64,000 nt of DNA. Source: Deltaproteobacteria bacterium (GTDB lineage Bacteria > Myxococcota_A > UBA796 > GCA-2862545). The DNA lies in NCBI GenBank assembly GCA_006226595.1, contig SBGP01000042.1:1-64000 (forward strand), in the 5' to 3' direction. Both the position numbers and the translations under genes were made by a program. Below are positions 9,269 to 19,352 of this stretch, in pieces. Below the pieces are notes generated by a model. That model was not told the DNA's origin and did not search any database. It saw only the letters and a program-made list of their open reading frames with translations. The stretch's first letter is position 1, and each line of letters starts with the position of its first letter.

Positions 9269-10533
9269 GCGAGCTGTCGCGCCAGGTCGGCATCGCCGGC
9301 GCCGTGCTCATGGGCCTGGGGTCGATCGTCGGCACCGGCGTGTTCGTGTCGCTGGGCCTCGGCGCCGAGCTCGCGGGCTCGGCCCTGCCTCTGGCCCTGC
9401 TCGGCGCGGCCTTCCTCGCGCTATGCAATGGCCTGTCCTCGGCACAGCTCGCGGCCGCGTATCCGGTGAGCGGCGGCACCTATGAGTATGCACACCGCAC
9501 CGTGTCGCCGGCGGCCGGGTTCACCGCGGGGTGGATGTACCTCACGGCGAAGAGCGCGTCGGCGGCGACCGCGGCCCTCGGACTCGCGGGCTACCTGCTC
9601 GACCTGCTCGGCGTGGACGGCATCTCCGCGACGCCCGTCGCGTTCGGGGCGGTGATCGCGGTCACCGCACTGGTGTGGTGGGGCATCCGCCGCACGAACC
9701 AGGTGAACGCGGTGGTCGTGAGCATCACCCTGCTCGGACTCGCGAGCCTGGCGCTGTTCGGCGTGCCGCATGCCCTCGGTGCCGGTCGGGCCCAGCTGCT
9801 CGGCGACGTGCCGACTGCGAGCGAGCTGCCCGACGTACTCCACGCCGTGGCCCTCATGTTCGTGGCCTACACCGGCTACGGGCGCATCGCGACCCTCGGG
9901 GAGGAGGTGGTGGACCCCAAGCGCACCATTCCGCGGTCGATCCTCGCGGCCCTCGCCGTGGTGCTCGTGCTGTACGCAGCAGTCGCGGTCTCGGCGCTCG
10001 GCGCCCTCGGCGCGGAAGGCTTCGCGCGTGCGACCCGTGCGGGCTCGCCGCTTCAGGACGTGGCGCGCAGCCTCGGGCAGCCTGGCGTTGCGTCGTTCGT
10101 GGGACTCGCCGCGGTGACCGCCATGCTCGGCGTGCTCCTCAACCTCGTGCTCGGCCTGTCCCGTGTGTTGCTCGCCATGGGCCGCCGCAGCGAGATGCCC
10201 GCCGTGTTCGCCAGGATCGAGGGCGGCACTCCCGGTCCCGCGGTGATCGCGATGGGCGGGTTCATCGCGCTGCTCGTGCTCCTCGGCGACGTGCGCACGA
10301 CCTGGTCGTTCTCGGCGCTGACCGTGCTCGTGTACTACGCGCTGTGCAACCTCTCGGCGCTGCGCCTCGACCCGGCCCACCGCCTGTATCCGCGGGTGTT
10401 CAGCTGGCTCGGCCTCGCGGGCTGTGCCTCGCTCACCGTGTGGATCGAGCCCGTGTACTGGGTCGCCGGCGGTGGCTTGCTCGCGCTCGGCTTCGCGTTC
10501 CGGGCCGTGTCCCTACGCACCCAGCTCGGGTAG
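9265..10533 (+). CDS. APC-superfamily amino acid permease
   Basis: A protein of 422 residues with a GTG start inside the stop region of the upstream gene. The N-terminus GIAGAVLMGLGSIVGTGVFVSLG is the first helix of APC transporters, with the GxGxxxGTG substrate-binding break. About a dozen hydrophobic segments follow, including EEVVDPKRTIPRSI (the conserved loop after helix 6) and LSRVLLAMGRRSEMP. It probably imports an amino acid or related amine across the inner membrane, by proton symport or exchange. Its 3' end overlaps the convergent DUF952 gene by 21 bases. The substrate cannot be deduced. Confidence 0.88.
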   Translation: MSELSRQVGIAGAVLMGLGSIVGTGVFVSLGLGAELAGSALPLALLGAAFLALCNGLSSAQLAAAYPVSGGTYEYAHRTVSPAAGFTAGWMYLTAKSASAATAALGLAGYLLDLLGVDGISATPVAFGAVIAVTALVWWGIRRTNQVNAVVVSITLLGLASLALFGVPHALGAGRAQLLGDVPTASELPDVLHAVALMFVAYTGYGRIATLGEEVVDPKRTIPRSILAALAVVLVLYAAVAVSALGALGAEGFARATRAGSPLQDVARSLGQPGVASFVGLAAVTAMLGVLLNLVLGLSRVLLAMGRRSEMPAVFARIEGGTPGPAVIAMGGFIALLVLLGDVRTTWSFSALTVLVYYALCNLSALRLDPAHRLYPRVFSWLGLAGCASLTVWIEPVYWVAGGGLLALGFAFRAVSLRTQLG

Positions 10534-10854
10534 CGACCACGGCGTGCCCTCGGCGCGGGTGACCTCGCGCTCCCAGCTCACGTGTGCCGCGTGGAGGGGC
10601 GCGTAGAAGTGCGGAAACAGGGCACCTCCGCGAGAGGGCTCCCACTTCAGCGCGTCGCCGAGGGCTTCGCCGTCGACGGCGAGCAGCCACATGCGGTCCA
10701 CGTGCGCGAAGTGGCGCCGGGCGGTCTCTTCGAGCTGCTCGGCGGTGGAGAAGTGCACGAAGCCGTCGGCCAGGTCCACCGGGGCTCCGAGCGTGTGGCC
10801 GTCGGCATGCAGGGCGTCGCGCTCGGCGGGAAGCAGGATCTTGTACACGGTCAT
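10513..10854 (-). CDS. DUF952 family protein
   Basis: A protein of 113 residues. The pattern VYKILLPAE, DLADGFVHFSTAEQLEETARRHF, LKWEPSRGGALFPHFY matches the DUF952 family, small soluble proteins of unknown function in many bacteria; the length is normal. It converges on and overlaps the permease gene by 21 bases, so the two transcripts must be antisense to each other at their ends. Confidence 0.85.
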   Translation of the reverse strand: MTVYKILLPAERDALHADGHTLGAPVDLADGFVHFSTAEQLEETARRHFAHVDRMWLLAVDGEALGDALKWEPSRGGALFPHFYAPLHAAHVSWEREVTRAEGTPWSLPELGA

Positions 10855-10898
10855 GGGTGCGCTCGCGTCAGGCGGACCGTGTATGCGACACGCAAGAA

Positions 10899-10949
10899 CC
10901 CCGCATCCGGCGCGGCGTCAATCTGGGGGTGCCGCGCCAGACACGGGGT
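10899..10949. terminator. Nested hairpin downstream of the BsuPI-domain gene
   Basis: The outer arms ACCCCG (10899-10904) and CGGGGT (10944-10949) enclose perfect inner arms GGCGCGGC (10909-10916) and GCCGCGCC (10931-10938). A further stem TCCGGGGG/CCCCCGGA lies at 10976-11013. These are the only notable structures in the 175-base gap and could end the minus-strand transcript from 11030. Confidence 0.45.
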
Positions 10950-11029
10950 CCGGCAAAGTGCGTAGTGGCCGTGCATCCGGGGGCAGGGCACGTCAACAGA
11001 CCCGTCCCCCGGACACAAGACCAAGCAAA

Positions 11030-12061
11030 CTACTGGGCGGGGGCCACGTTCAGGTCCACCGCCAGCTTGCCGCTGTTCGGGGCCTTGAGGTAGCCGACGG
11101 CCTGGAAGTCGCCGGTGATCTGCGAGCCGTCGACGCCGAGGTCGAGGGTGCCGTAGAACACCTCGGTCTGGCCGGCCTCGAGGGTCAGGGTCTCGACCGC
11201 CTGGGTGAAGAACTTGTCGTCGCTCCACGAGAGGATGTGCGCACCCTCGCCGTCGAACAGATCGATCTCGAACTTCTGGCCGTTGCCGAAGGTCAGGGTC
11301 TTGGTGGCGCCGCTCACGTTGGTCACGGTGAACGCCACGCCGACCTCGACGAGGGGCTGCGGGCAGGGCCAGGTGATGCACTGCACGCCGTGGGGCTGGG
11401 TCAGCGCATCGCTGGTGAGGACCATCGAGGTCTCGAGACCGTCGAGGGTGCGGGTCTCGTGCGGGCCGGCGGCGACGACGGTGCCGTTGGTACGCGCGTA
11501 GAGCAGGTGCGCCTTGCGGCCGTCCTTGGTGTAGTCGACGGGGCCGATGCCCTCGGCGAAGCGCACCTGGCCGAGGCCGGCCGCGCCGCAGCGCACGGTG
11601 GGGTCGGTGATGCGGTCGAAGGCGTAGGCCTTCACGTTGGTGAACACGCCAGCCGGGGTGGTGGCGGTGTCGCCGTTGCGGGCAGACACGTTGTAGGTGT
11701 CGCAGGCGCCCGCGTTGGCGGTCCAGCTGTCACCGGTGGCCGCGTCGAAGTCGAACACGTGCTGCCAGCCGTTGTTGTACAGCCACATCTCGCTCTGGTT
11801 GGTGCGGTCGTACATGTCCCAGCCGTCCGCGAACAGGCCGTCGACGTAGTTCACGTACCAGCCGTTGCCGAGGTAGGCCTCGTCGCTGGAGGAGATGACC
11901 TCGACCTGGGTGTCGACGAGGTAGCCCTGGTTGTCACTGGCGTAGACCCAGGTGTTGCCCTCCTCGAGGGGGAACCAGCCGTAGGCGGTGACGGGAGCGG
12001 CTTCAGCGGTGTTGGCGAACGCGGCGCAGACGAGTGCGGCCGCGCAAAGGGTGCGCGTCAT
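11030..12061 (-). CDS. Secreted protein with C-terminal BsuPI-like domain
   Basis: A protein of 343 residues from ATG 12061, giving the signal peptide MTRTLCAAALVCAAFANTAEA. The central region (YGWFPLEEGNTWVYAS...) is of a type seen in many secreted proteins of this phylum and has four Cys. The C-terminal part (FTVTNVSGATKTLTF GNGQKFEIDLFD ...ILSWSDDKFFTQAVETLTLEAGQ) matches the BsuPI fold, first described as an intracellular proteinase inhibitor of Bacillus and common as an extracellular beta-sandwich. Whether it inhibits a protease here is unknown. Confidence 0.82.
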   Translation of the reverse strand: MTRTLCAAALVCAAFANTAEAAPVTAYGWFPLEEGNTWVYASDNQGYLVDTQVEVISSSDEAYLGNGWYVNYVDGLFADGWDMYDRTNQSEMWLYNNGWQHVFDFDAATGDSWTANAGACDTYNVSARNGDTATTPAGVFTNVKAYAFDRITDPTVRCGAAGLGQVRFAEGIGPVDYTKDGRKAHLLYARTNGTVVAAGPHETRTLDGLETSMVLTSDALTQPHGVQCITWPCPQPLVEVGVAFTVTNVSGATKTLTFGNGQKFEIDLFDGEGAHILSWSDDKFFTQAVETLTLEAGQTEVFYGTLDLGVDGSQITGDFQAVGYLKAPNSGKLAVDLNVAPAQ

Positions 12062-12315
12062 GGGAATTCTCGCTTCATGGGTAGTGGCGGTGCGCGCGAT
12101 CACAGCGTCGGCACCAGCCGAGAGGCGGCCCTGACAACTCGTTGGCTCAGGGGTGTCAATCGTGCCGATTCGTCACGTGGGCGGTTGCCCGCGTCAGCCC
12201 TCGATTCTCGCGAAAAAGAATTTTTTGCGTCGCGGAAGTGGCGGTTGGCGCAAGGGTTTTCGTGACGGGTGTTCTGCATGGGGAACCCTTCGCCGAAGTG
12301 TGGGTCCCACCGGTC
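12062..12315. other. Divergent intergenic region
   Basis: 254 bases between divergent genes, with an AT-rich patch (GAAAAAGAATTTTTTGCG, 12210-12227) that may be a promoter. No operator, repeat or RNA gene was seen. Confidence 0.35.
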
Positions 12316-12741
12316 ATGCTCGTACTACTCGCCAGCCTCGCGGACGCCGCCCCGCCGGCCTTCTGCGCGGACCCGCCCCCGGAGATCCCCGTGCGGCAGG
12401 GGCCGTTCGCTCCGGACCCGCGCGCGACGCGGGTGGCGCTGGATGCCGCGGCCGAGGCCTCGTGGACGAGCCTGTGCGGCTGCCTCCCGGAGCGCGTGTC
12501 GCACTGGCCCCGTCAGGTGCGGTTCTCGCTCCTCATCGCTCCAGAGGACGGTCGGGGCACGGTGAGTGCGGCATTGCCGTTTCCGCTCGACAAGCACGAC
12601 GAAGCCCTGGTCGCGTGCCTCGGGACGCCGACGTTCACGTTCCCCGCCTACGCCTACAAGAGCGACATGATCGTCGACGGCGAGGCGGCGCCGGCGCGCT
12701 TCGCGATGTCGTGGCTGATGTTGCTCACCCTGGACGAGTAG
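12316..12741 (+). CDS. Small secreted Cys-containing protein
   Basis: A protein of 141 residues if it starts at ATG 12316 (MLVLLASLADAAPPAFCADPPPE), which gives a short signal peptide. The frame runs back to 12142, but that part is not protein-like. Four Cys occur in the mature part (FC, LCGC, AC), suggesting disulfides. The pattern 'W...R..........G......P........CL' recalls small TonB-like or AgmX-type domains of Myxococcota, but I cannot assign it. Its stop lies 3 bases from that of the convergent gene. Confidence 0.65.
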   Translation: MLVLLASLADAAPPAFCADPPPEIPVRQGPFAPDPRATRVALDAAAEASWTSLCGCLPERVSHWPRQVRFSLLIAPEDGRGTVSAALPFPLDKHDEALVACLGTPTFTFPAYAYKSDMIVDGEAAPARFAMSWLMLLTLDE

Positions 12742-12744
12742 CGA

Positions 12745-13332
12745 TCAGCTCTCGAGCAGGTCGACGCCGAGTGCGGTGGCCAGGCGCTTTGCGCGGACCG
12801 AGAGATCGGCCTCGGCCTCGTCCATGAACAGTCGCAGGCCCTCGTCGGTCATCAGGTACACGCCCGCGCAGCTTCGGCCGTCCTCGAGGGTGCGGCGGGT
12901 GAGGATCACCTGGCTCACCTGGGACACCGGGACTTCCTCGACCGTCTCTTCGCCGTCGCGGAAGGTACGGGCGAGCACGATCACGCCGCGGCTGGCCGAG
13001 ACCGTGTTGTCGGCGCGGTACAGGCCGTGGCAAGCCCGCTCGAGGTCCGGCTCGACCACGGTCACCGGCTGCTGAGCCTGGCCCTCGGCGGTGCGGACCA
13101 CGAACTGGTACTCGCCCAGGGGCGTGGCGCGGGGGATCTGCGCGGTGAGCTCGCCGGGGCCGTGGGTGAACAGCGGCAGTGCGATCTCGGTCTCGCCTTC
13201 GGTGAGGAAGGCGCGGGGGTCTTCGCCGAAGCGGGCGCCACTGGCGACCAGGCGCTCGCCGGGAGCGACGGTCGCGGGCTCGATGGGTGCGAGGTCCGGG
13301 GGGGTGGCGCAGGCCAGGAGGAGCAGGAACAT
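12745..13332 (-). CDS. Lipoprotein with IPT/TIG-like domain
   Basis: A protein of 195 residues starting MFLLLLACATPPDL at 13332: a very short lipoprotein signal with the LLAC lipobox at Cys8. Residues 15-95 (IEPATVAPGERLVASGARFGEDPRAFL...LTAQIPRATPLGEYQFVVRTAEG) read as an IPT/TIG immunoglobulin-like domain. The C-terminal half is helical, with one Cys pair (ERACHGLY, RSCAGVY). The frame continues upstream to 13848 but only with Arg-rich, non-coding-looking sequence. Function unknown; probably membrane-anchored and periplasmic. Confidence 0.78.
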   Translation of the reverse strand: MFLLLLACATPPDLAPIEPATVAPGERLVASGARFGEDPRAFLTEGETEIALPLFTHGPGELTAQIPRATPLGEYQFVVRTAEGQAQQPVTVVEPDLERACHGLYRADNTVSASRGVIVLARTFRDGEETVEEVPVSQVSQVILTRRTLEDGRSCAGVYLMTDEGLRLFMDEAEADLSVRAKRLATALGVDLLES

Positions 13333-13424
13333 CGCAGCGGTGTAACTCCCCCGGCGTGCGCGACCCAGCCCGGCGGGGAGGTAGCCGCGCGCCACCCCAT
13401 GGTTAGGGGGAGGACTCGCCCGGA

Positions 13425-15059
13425 GTGCCCGTGTCCCTCGAACTTCGCCCCCATCCCGACTTCGCCGGCCGCCAGCGTCCGGTGGTCCTCGCCATCCTCG
13501 ACGGCGTCGGCTTTGGCCAGGGAGGTCCGGACGATGCGTGGGCCACCGCGCGCACGCCGACCCTCGACCGGCTGCTCGCGACCTGCCCGCACACGGCACT
13601 GCGCGCGCACGGCACCGCGGTGGGTCTGCCGAGCGACGAGGACATGGGCAACAGCGAGGTCGGCCACAACGCGCTCGGCGCGGGCCGCGTGTTCGATCAG
13701 GGCGCCAAGCTCGTCGAGCAGGCCATCGGTTCGGGGCAGGCCTTCCAGACCGAGGTGTGGAAGCAGCTTTGCTCGGGGCGCACCCTGCACCTGCTCGGCC
13801 TCGTCTCCGACGGCAACGTGCACAGCCACATCGACCACCTGCTCGCACTCGTTGCCCAGGCCGCCGCCGACGGCGTGTCGCGACTGCGGGTGCACGTGCT
13901 CACCGACGGCCGCGACGTCGAGCGCCAGAGTGCGCTGACCTGGGTGCGCCCGCTCGAGGAGCGTCTCGCCAACCACCGCAAGGATGGTCGTGACTACCGG
14001 GTGGCCTCCGGTGGCGGTCGCATGCACATCACGATGGACCGCTACGAGGCCGAGTGGGCGATGGTCGAGCGCGGCTGGAGCGCGCACGTGCGGGGCGAGG
14101 GGCGCCAGTTCGCCAGCGCGGTCGAGGCCATCGAGACCTTCTACGCCGAGGGCAAGACCGACGATCAGTGGCTCCCCGCCTTCGTCGTCGCCGAGGACGG
14201 CCAGCCCGTCGGGCGTATCGAGGACGGCGATGCCGTGTTCTTCTTCAACTTCCGCGGGGACCGGGCCATCGAGATCAGCCGGGCCTTCGAGGACGAGGAG
14301 TTCGACGCGTTCGACCGCGGTCCTCGGCTCGACGTGTACTACGCCGGCATGATGCAGTACGACGGCGACCTCATGCTGCCGTCGAACTTCCTGGTCGCGC
14401 CGCCGGCCATCGACCGCACCCTCGGCGAGTACCTCGTCGCCAATGGACGCCAGAGCTTCGCGTGCTCCGAGACCCAGAAGTACGGGCACGTGACCTACTT
14501 CTTCAACGGCAATCAGAGCGGGCTCATCGACGCGAAGCGCGAGGAGTACGTCGAGGTGCCGAGCTTCGCGGTGCCCTTCGACCAGAAGCCGTGGATGAGC
14601 GCCGCCGAGATCACCGAGAAGGCCGTCGACGCGCTGGGGCGCGGTCGCTTCGACCACCTGCGGCTGAACTACGCCAACGGCGACATGGTCGGGCACACCG
14701 GCGACCTGGAGGCCGCACGCATCGCGATGGAAGTCGTCGATCGTGAAGTCCAAATTCTCGAAGCTGCGGTGAGGAAGGCGGGCGGTGTCCTGCTGATCAC
14801 CGCCGACCACGGCAACTGCGACGAGATGTGGATGCGCGACAAGAAGGGCGGCATCAAGCGCGACGCGAGTGGCAAGCCGATGCCGAAGACCTCGCACACG
14901 CTGTCGTCCGTGCCGTTCATCGTCTGCGACGCGGCCGACCGCCTCACGGTGCGCAGCTTCGACGGCGCCGGCATCGCCAGCGTCGGCACGTCCGTCCTCG
15001 AGCTCTGCGGGCTGAAGGCGCCAGACGACTACGTTCGCGGGCTGGTCGCCCCGCGGTGA
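13425..15059 (+). CDS. gpmI: 2,3-bisphosphoglycerate-independent phosphoglycerate mutase
   Basis: A protein of 544 residues with a GTG start. It interconverts 3- and 2-phosphoglycerate in glycolysis and gluconeogenesis using two metal ions. The metal-binding Asp is in LAILDGVGFG (Asp26). The phospho-acceptor Ser77 is in GNSEVGHNALGAGR. The late metal motif TADHGNCDEM and the GDMVGHTG block are present. The length is slightly above the usual 510-550 range but normal. It is one of two glycolytic genes within 4 kb (see the GAPDH gene), but they are on opposite strands and not an operon. Confidence 0.96.
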   Translation: MPVSLELRPHPDFAGRQRPVVLAILDGVGFGQGGPDDAWATARTPTLDRLLATCPHTALRAHGTAVGLPSDEDMGNSEVGHNALGAGRVFDQGAKLVEQAIGSGQAFQTEVWKQLCSGRTLHLLGLVSDGNVHSHIDHLLALVAQAAADGVSRLRVHVLTDGRDVERQSALTWVRPLEERLANHRKDGRDYRVASGGGRMHITMDRYEAEWAMVERGWSAHVRGEGRQFASAVEAIETFYAEGKTDDQWLPAFVVAEDGQPVGRIEDGDAVFFFNFRGDRAIEISRAFEDEEFDAFDRGPRLDVYYAGMMQYDGDLMLPSNFLVAPPAIDRTLGEYLVANGRQSFACSETQKYGHVTYFFNGNQSGLIDAKREEYVEVPSFAVPFDQKPWMSAAEITEKAVDALGRGRFDHLRLNYANGDMVGHTGDLEAARIAMEVVDREVQILEAAVRKAGGVLLITADHGNCDEMWMRDKKGGIKRDASGKPMPKTSHTLSSVPFIVCDAADRLTVRSFDGAGIASVGTSVLELCGLKAPDDYVRGLVAPR

Positions 15060-15075
15060 CAGGTTCCGCAACCAG

Positions 15076-15105
15076 ACGCGGCGGAGCCCCCCAGCCCCGC
15101 CGCGT
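15076..15105. terminator. Terminator hairpin after gpmI
   Basis: ACGCGGCGG (15076-15084) pairs perfectly with CCGCCGCGT (15097-15105) across a 12-base C-rich loop. It sits 17 bases after the gpmI stop and 9 bases beyond the end of a small minus-strand reading frame, the same convergent arrangement as the hairpins at 1767 and 8543. Confidence 0.65.
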
Positions 15106-15114
15106 CCCCCCGGG

Positions 15115-15303
15115 TCAGAAACGCGGGATGCGGAATTCCGAAGTGATCATCTCGTCCACCAGCGGCCTCGGTCGACGGCCGGGCTCCTGCTCCGCTTGCT
15201 GCTTCGCGGGGCGGGCCTCGTGGTCACCCGGGTGCTGCGGTGGGTGACGCTCGTCGCGTTGTGAGTCGCGGGTGGACAAGAGATTGCTCCGGTTTCCTTT
15301 CAT
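15115..15303 (-). CDS. Possible small basic protein
   Basis: A 62-residue frame (MKGNRSNLLSTRDSQRDERH ... PLVDEMITSEFRIPRF). It is GC-rich at third positions, starts right after an unusually AT-rich stretch (15290-15365) that could be its promoter, and ends 9 bases before a convergent-type hairpin. The N-terminal two-thirds are rich in Arg, Gln, His and Pro and probably disordered. No ribosome site is evident. No family recognised; it could be a chance frame. Confidence 0.4.
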   Translation of the reverse strand: MKGNRSNLLSTRDSQRDERHPPQHPGDHEARPAKQQAEQEPGRRPRPLVDEMITSEFRIPRF

Positions 15304-15508
15304 TATTTTAAGTTTGTGCTCTCGGGCGTGCAAGCATACCGGGCAAAAAAGTGGGTTCGTCCGCACGAACGAGCCAAATATGCGGATCCGCAAGCTGTCA
15401 GTCCGATGACGCTCCACACGATTTGCGCGACAGATGTATCGCAACTTCGTCCCAGGGCATGGCCGGCGTTGCATGCTGGGGCTGAACCGGGGCGATGCTC
15501 GGAGTTCG
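15304..15508. promoter_or_regulatory. AT-rich intergenic stretch
   Basis: A stretch around 15296-15370 is much richer in A and T than the rest of the window (CATTATTTTAAGTTTGTG at 15301-15318; CAAAAAAGTGG about 15344). It lies upstream of the small minus-strand frame and of the broken lipoprotein gene, and could hold divergent promoters. No RNA gene recognised. Confidence 0.35.
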
Positions 15509-15842
15509 ATGACCGGCATGCTCGTGTGCCTGCCTCTGCTCGTGGGCTGTGGAGGCGCCACCATCCGACACCGCGAGGCCGTCAGCCTCGACACGGTTCA
15601 GGGGCCGGACGGCGTGATCGCCGGCGCCTCGACGTCGTCGCGACCGGCCCGGTTACGCGCGTTCGACCCCGAGCGCTCACCTGCAGCAAGGGCTTCGTCA
15701 CGGACGGCGGCAGCCTGGTGCGCTCCCCCTGATCGCCATCCACGGCGCGGCCACCCTCGAGGCCTTCGCGCCGGACGAGTGGGCTGGCGACGAGGACACC
15801 CTCGAGTCCAGCCTCACCGTGACCGCGGTCTCCGCGAACTAG
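15509..15842 (+). pseudogene. Frameshifted lipoprotein gene
   Basis: ATG 15509 follows GGAG by 4 bases and opens a lipoprotein signal (MTGMLVCLPLLVGCGGATIRH) continuing as EAVSLDTVQGPDGVIAGA in frame 2. After about 15630 that frame becomes Arg/Ala/Pro-rich. The protein-like sequence then moves to frame 1 (LDVVATGPVTRVRPRALTCS, KGFVTDGGSLV), and after about 15720 to frame 3 (LIAIHGAATLEAFAPDEWAG, then DEDTLESSLTVTAVSAN and a TAG stop at 15840-15842). Two single-base shifts would restore one protein of about 110 residues. This is either a decayed gene or two sequencing errors. No family recognised. Confidence 0.6.
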
Positions 15843-15866
15843 CGGCACCCCTCGGGCGCGCCGGGA

Positions 15867-17330
<1,464 letters not shown>

Positions 17331-17414
17331 GGTGCCTCCACGAGGGCGCGCACCTATTGCGGGCCCTGGCCGTGTGCAGGCGTCAATGCGGTGACGAGCG
17401 CGCCACCGCTCGGA

Positions 17415-19016
17415 TCAGGGCGCCGAGCAGCAGAAGGAGCCGTAGCTGCTGGACTTCGCGTGCCAGTCCGCCTCGTTCGACGTGTCGTTGCCCGCCTGGG
17501 CATAGGCGCGGCCGTTGCCGCCGGTGTAGGCGTTCACGTCGTTCGAGTCGCTCTCGGCGGCCCAGATCCAGTTTCCGGGCGTGGTGTCGTCCGTGACGCT
17601 GGTGCACTGCGATCCCGCGGGCTGACGCGTATCGCAGGCCTGCAGCGCCTGGAGCGGACACAGCATCATGCCCTTGGCCCAGCACGCGCTGTTCGCGCTC
17701 TCCCAGGTCATGTTCGCCTGCTCCGTGTTTTCGATGCACCAGGCACCGACGCGGCTGGTGCCGCTCGGACAGGACCGACTCACCGAGCCGCTCACCACGA
17801 GGTTGCCGGTGACACTCGCGCCATTGGCCACGGTGAGGTCGCCGCCGAGCGCGGTGCGTCCGCCGTTGGCCTGCATCGTGAGGGTCGCGGCGGCATTGTT
17901 CGAGGCGCGGGCCATGATCTCGTTGTTGTCGAGCCCGAGGTTCACACCGCCGCTGGTGCCGAGGATCAGCGTGCCCGAGAAGCTGCCGTCGGCGACGTCG
18001 TTGGTCGATGCGACGTTGAGCGTGCCGGTGGCCGTACCGTTGTTCCGGTGCACGTAGTTGTTGTCGAGCAATGCGGTGAGCTCGGCCTCGGTGTCGTAGG
18101 CGACGCCCCGGGCCCAGGCCTCGACCTCGGCCTGCGTGCGCATGTCGTCGCCATCCGCGAGTCCGGTCGGCACGTTCGCGAGCGAGCCCCACTCGACGGT
18201 GGTGCCCGTGGACAGGGTGAGCCCGTCGAGGGCGCCGACCACCTCGCTGCCGCTGTCGAGGCAGACGCCGAGCGCCCAGGTCTGCACCTGCGTCTGGGTG
18301 AGCACGTCGTCGCCGTCGGCCAGGCCGCTGGGCACGTTCGCGAGCGAGGCCCAGTCCACCGTCGTCGTCGTCGCGAGGGCGAGGCCGTCGAGCGCGGTGA
18401 CGACCTCGGCGCCGCTGTCGAGGCACACGTCCGTGGCCCAGCCCTCGATCGTCGCCTGGTCCGCGGCGAACTCGTTGCCCGTGAGCGCAAGTCCGGACCC
18501 GGCGGTGTAGACGTAGTGCGCATCGAGCACCGCCGTGAGCTCCGCCTCCGTGTCGTAGGCCACGTCGCGGGCGCTCTGCTGCAGGTCGCTGGTCGCGGGG
18601 ATCTCCGCGCGCAGGTCGCCGAGGGTCATGCCTCCCAGGCTGTTGGCGTCCCCGGCATGGTCCGACCACGCGGCGTAGGGCACGTGGTCGAGCGGGACCA
18701 TGGGCATGGGCGCGTCTCCGGCGACCTGGATCTGCAGGTGGGCGCCGGGGAAGTTCTTGAAGGTGGTGAGGTCGAGCGGAATGCTCCCCGCCCCGAGCTC
18801 AGTGGCAAAGGCGCCGGCGACCACGTCCAGGGTCACCGTGTCGGACCACAGCGAGGTCGTGCCGTTGGGGCCGTCGAACAGCGTGAACGTGACGTCCACG
18901 GCGCCGTCGACGGCGATGCCCGAGGCGTCGGTGAGCACGCCCTGCACGGGGATGTAGCCGGGTGCGGCGAGGGCGACGGGACTGGCGAACAGGGCGAGCG
19001 CGAGGAGAAAGCGCAT
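17415..19016 (-). CDS. Secreted fibre-like protein with Cys-rich C-terminal head
   Basis: A protein of 533 residues starting at ATG 19016, where GGAGG precedes MRFLLALALFASPVALA (signal peptide). Residues 20-110 (PGYIPVQGVLTDASGIAVDG...VTFTLFDG) form a beta-sandwich common at the N-terminus of such surface proteins. The middle has two or three related segments (ATDVCLDSGAEVVTALDGL, ALGVCLDSGSEVVGALDGL, SLANVPSGLADGDD). Then comes a short-repeat stretch (TLNVASTN...LTMQANGGRTALGGDLTVANGASVTGNL) typical of phage-tail-like triple-stranded fibres. The last 130 residues have many Cys (SCPSGT, WCIEN, CWAKGMMLC, FCCSAP). I infer an extracellular trimeric fibre; ligand unknown. Confidence 0.78.
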   Translation of the reverse strand: MRFLLALALFASPVALAAPGYIPVQGVLTDASGIAVDGAVDVTFTLFDGPNGTTSLWSDTVTLDVVAGAFATELGAGSIPLDLTTFKNFPGAHLQIQVAGDAPMPMVPLDHVPYAAWSDHAGDANSLGGMTLGDLRAEIPATSDLQQSARDVAYDTEAELTAVLDAHYVYTAGSGLALTGNEFAADQATIEGWATDVCLDSGAEVVTALDGLALATTTTVDWASLANVPSGLADGDDVLTQTQVQTWALGVCLDSGSEVVGALDGLTLSTGTTVEWGSLANVPTGLADGDDMRTQAEVEAWARGVAYDTEAELTALLDNNYVHRNNGTATGTLNVASTNDVADGSFSGTLILGTSGGVNLGLDNNEIMARASNNAAATLTMQANGGRTALGGDLTVANGASVTGNLVVSGSVSRSCPSGTSRVGAWCIENTEQANMTWESANSACWAKGMMLCPLQALQACDTRQPAGSQCTSVTDDTTPGNWIWAAESDSNDVNAYTGGNGRAYAQAGNDTSNEADWHAKSSSYGSFCCSAP

Positions 19017-19094
19017 GGGAACCTCCGAGGCCCCCTCACCGTAGTGATGGCACCCCGGCACCGGATCTCACCAAACCTCCCCGGCGGCCGCTGG

Positions 19095-19352
19095 CTACTC
19101 CCAGTCGCCGCGCTCCTTGCGCTCGGCGACGAAGGCCTCCCATGCGGCGACCAGGCCCTCCTTGAAGGCGCCGACCCGGTCCTTGGGCAGCTGGATCTGA
19201 ACCAGCCACTCGTCGGGCTTCTCGATCACGCCGATGCGCCGGCACAGTGGGTGCGCCACGCGAACCACCGCGTCGTACCAGTCGGGCAGCAGGGCCGCCT
19301 CGATCGACAGGGGCACGATGATCAGGTCTTCGTCCTTGGGGAGCTCGTCCAT
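19095..19352 (-). CDS. Small hypothetical protein coupled to the thioredoxin gene
   Basis: A soluble protein of 85 residues (MDELPKDEDLIIVPLSIEAA...). The ATG at 19352 overlaps the stop of the TlpA-like gene as TGATG; a GTG one codon earlier is an alternative. A single Cys and a helical C-terminus (VAAWEAFVAERKERGDWE) are visible. No family recognised. It is the last gene of a three-gene minus-strand run. Confidence 0.7.
   Translation of the reverse strand: MDELPKDEDLIIVPLSIEAALLPDWYDAVVRVAHPLCRRIGVIEKPDEWLVQIQLPKDRVGAFKEGLVAAWEAFVAERKERGDWE

Noticed and set aside
10976-11013. Riboswitch or small RNA in the gap before the BsuPI-domain gene
   Set aside because: Only simple hairpins are visible and they lie downstream, not upstream, of that gene.
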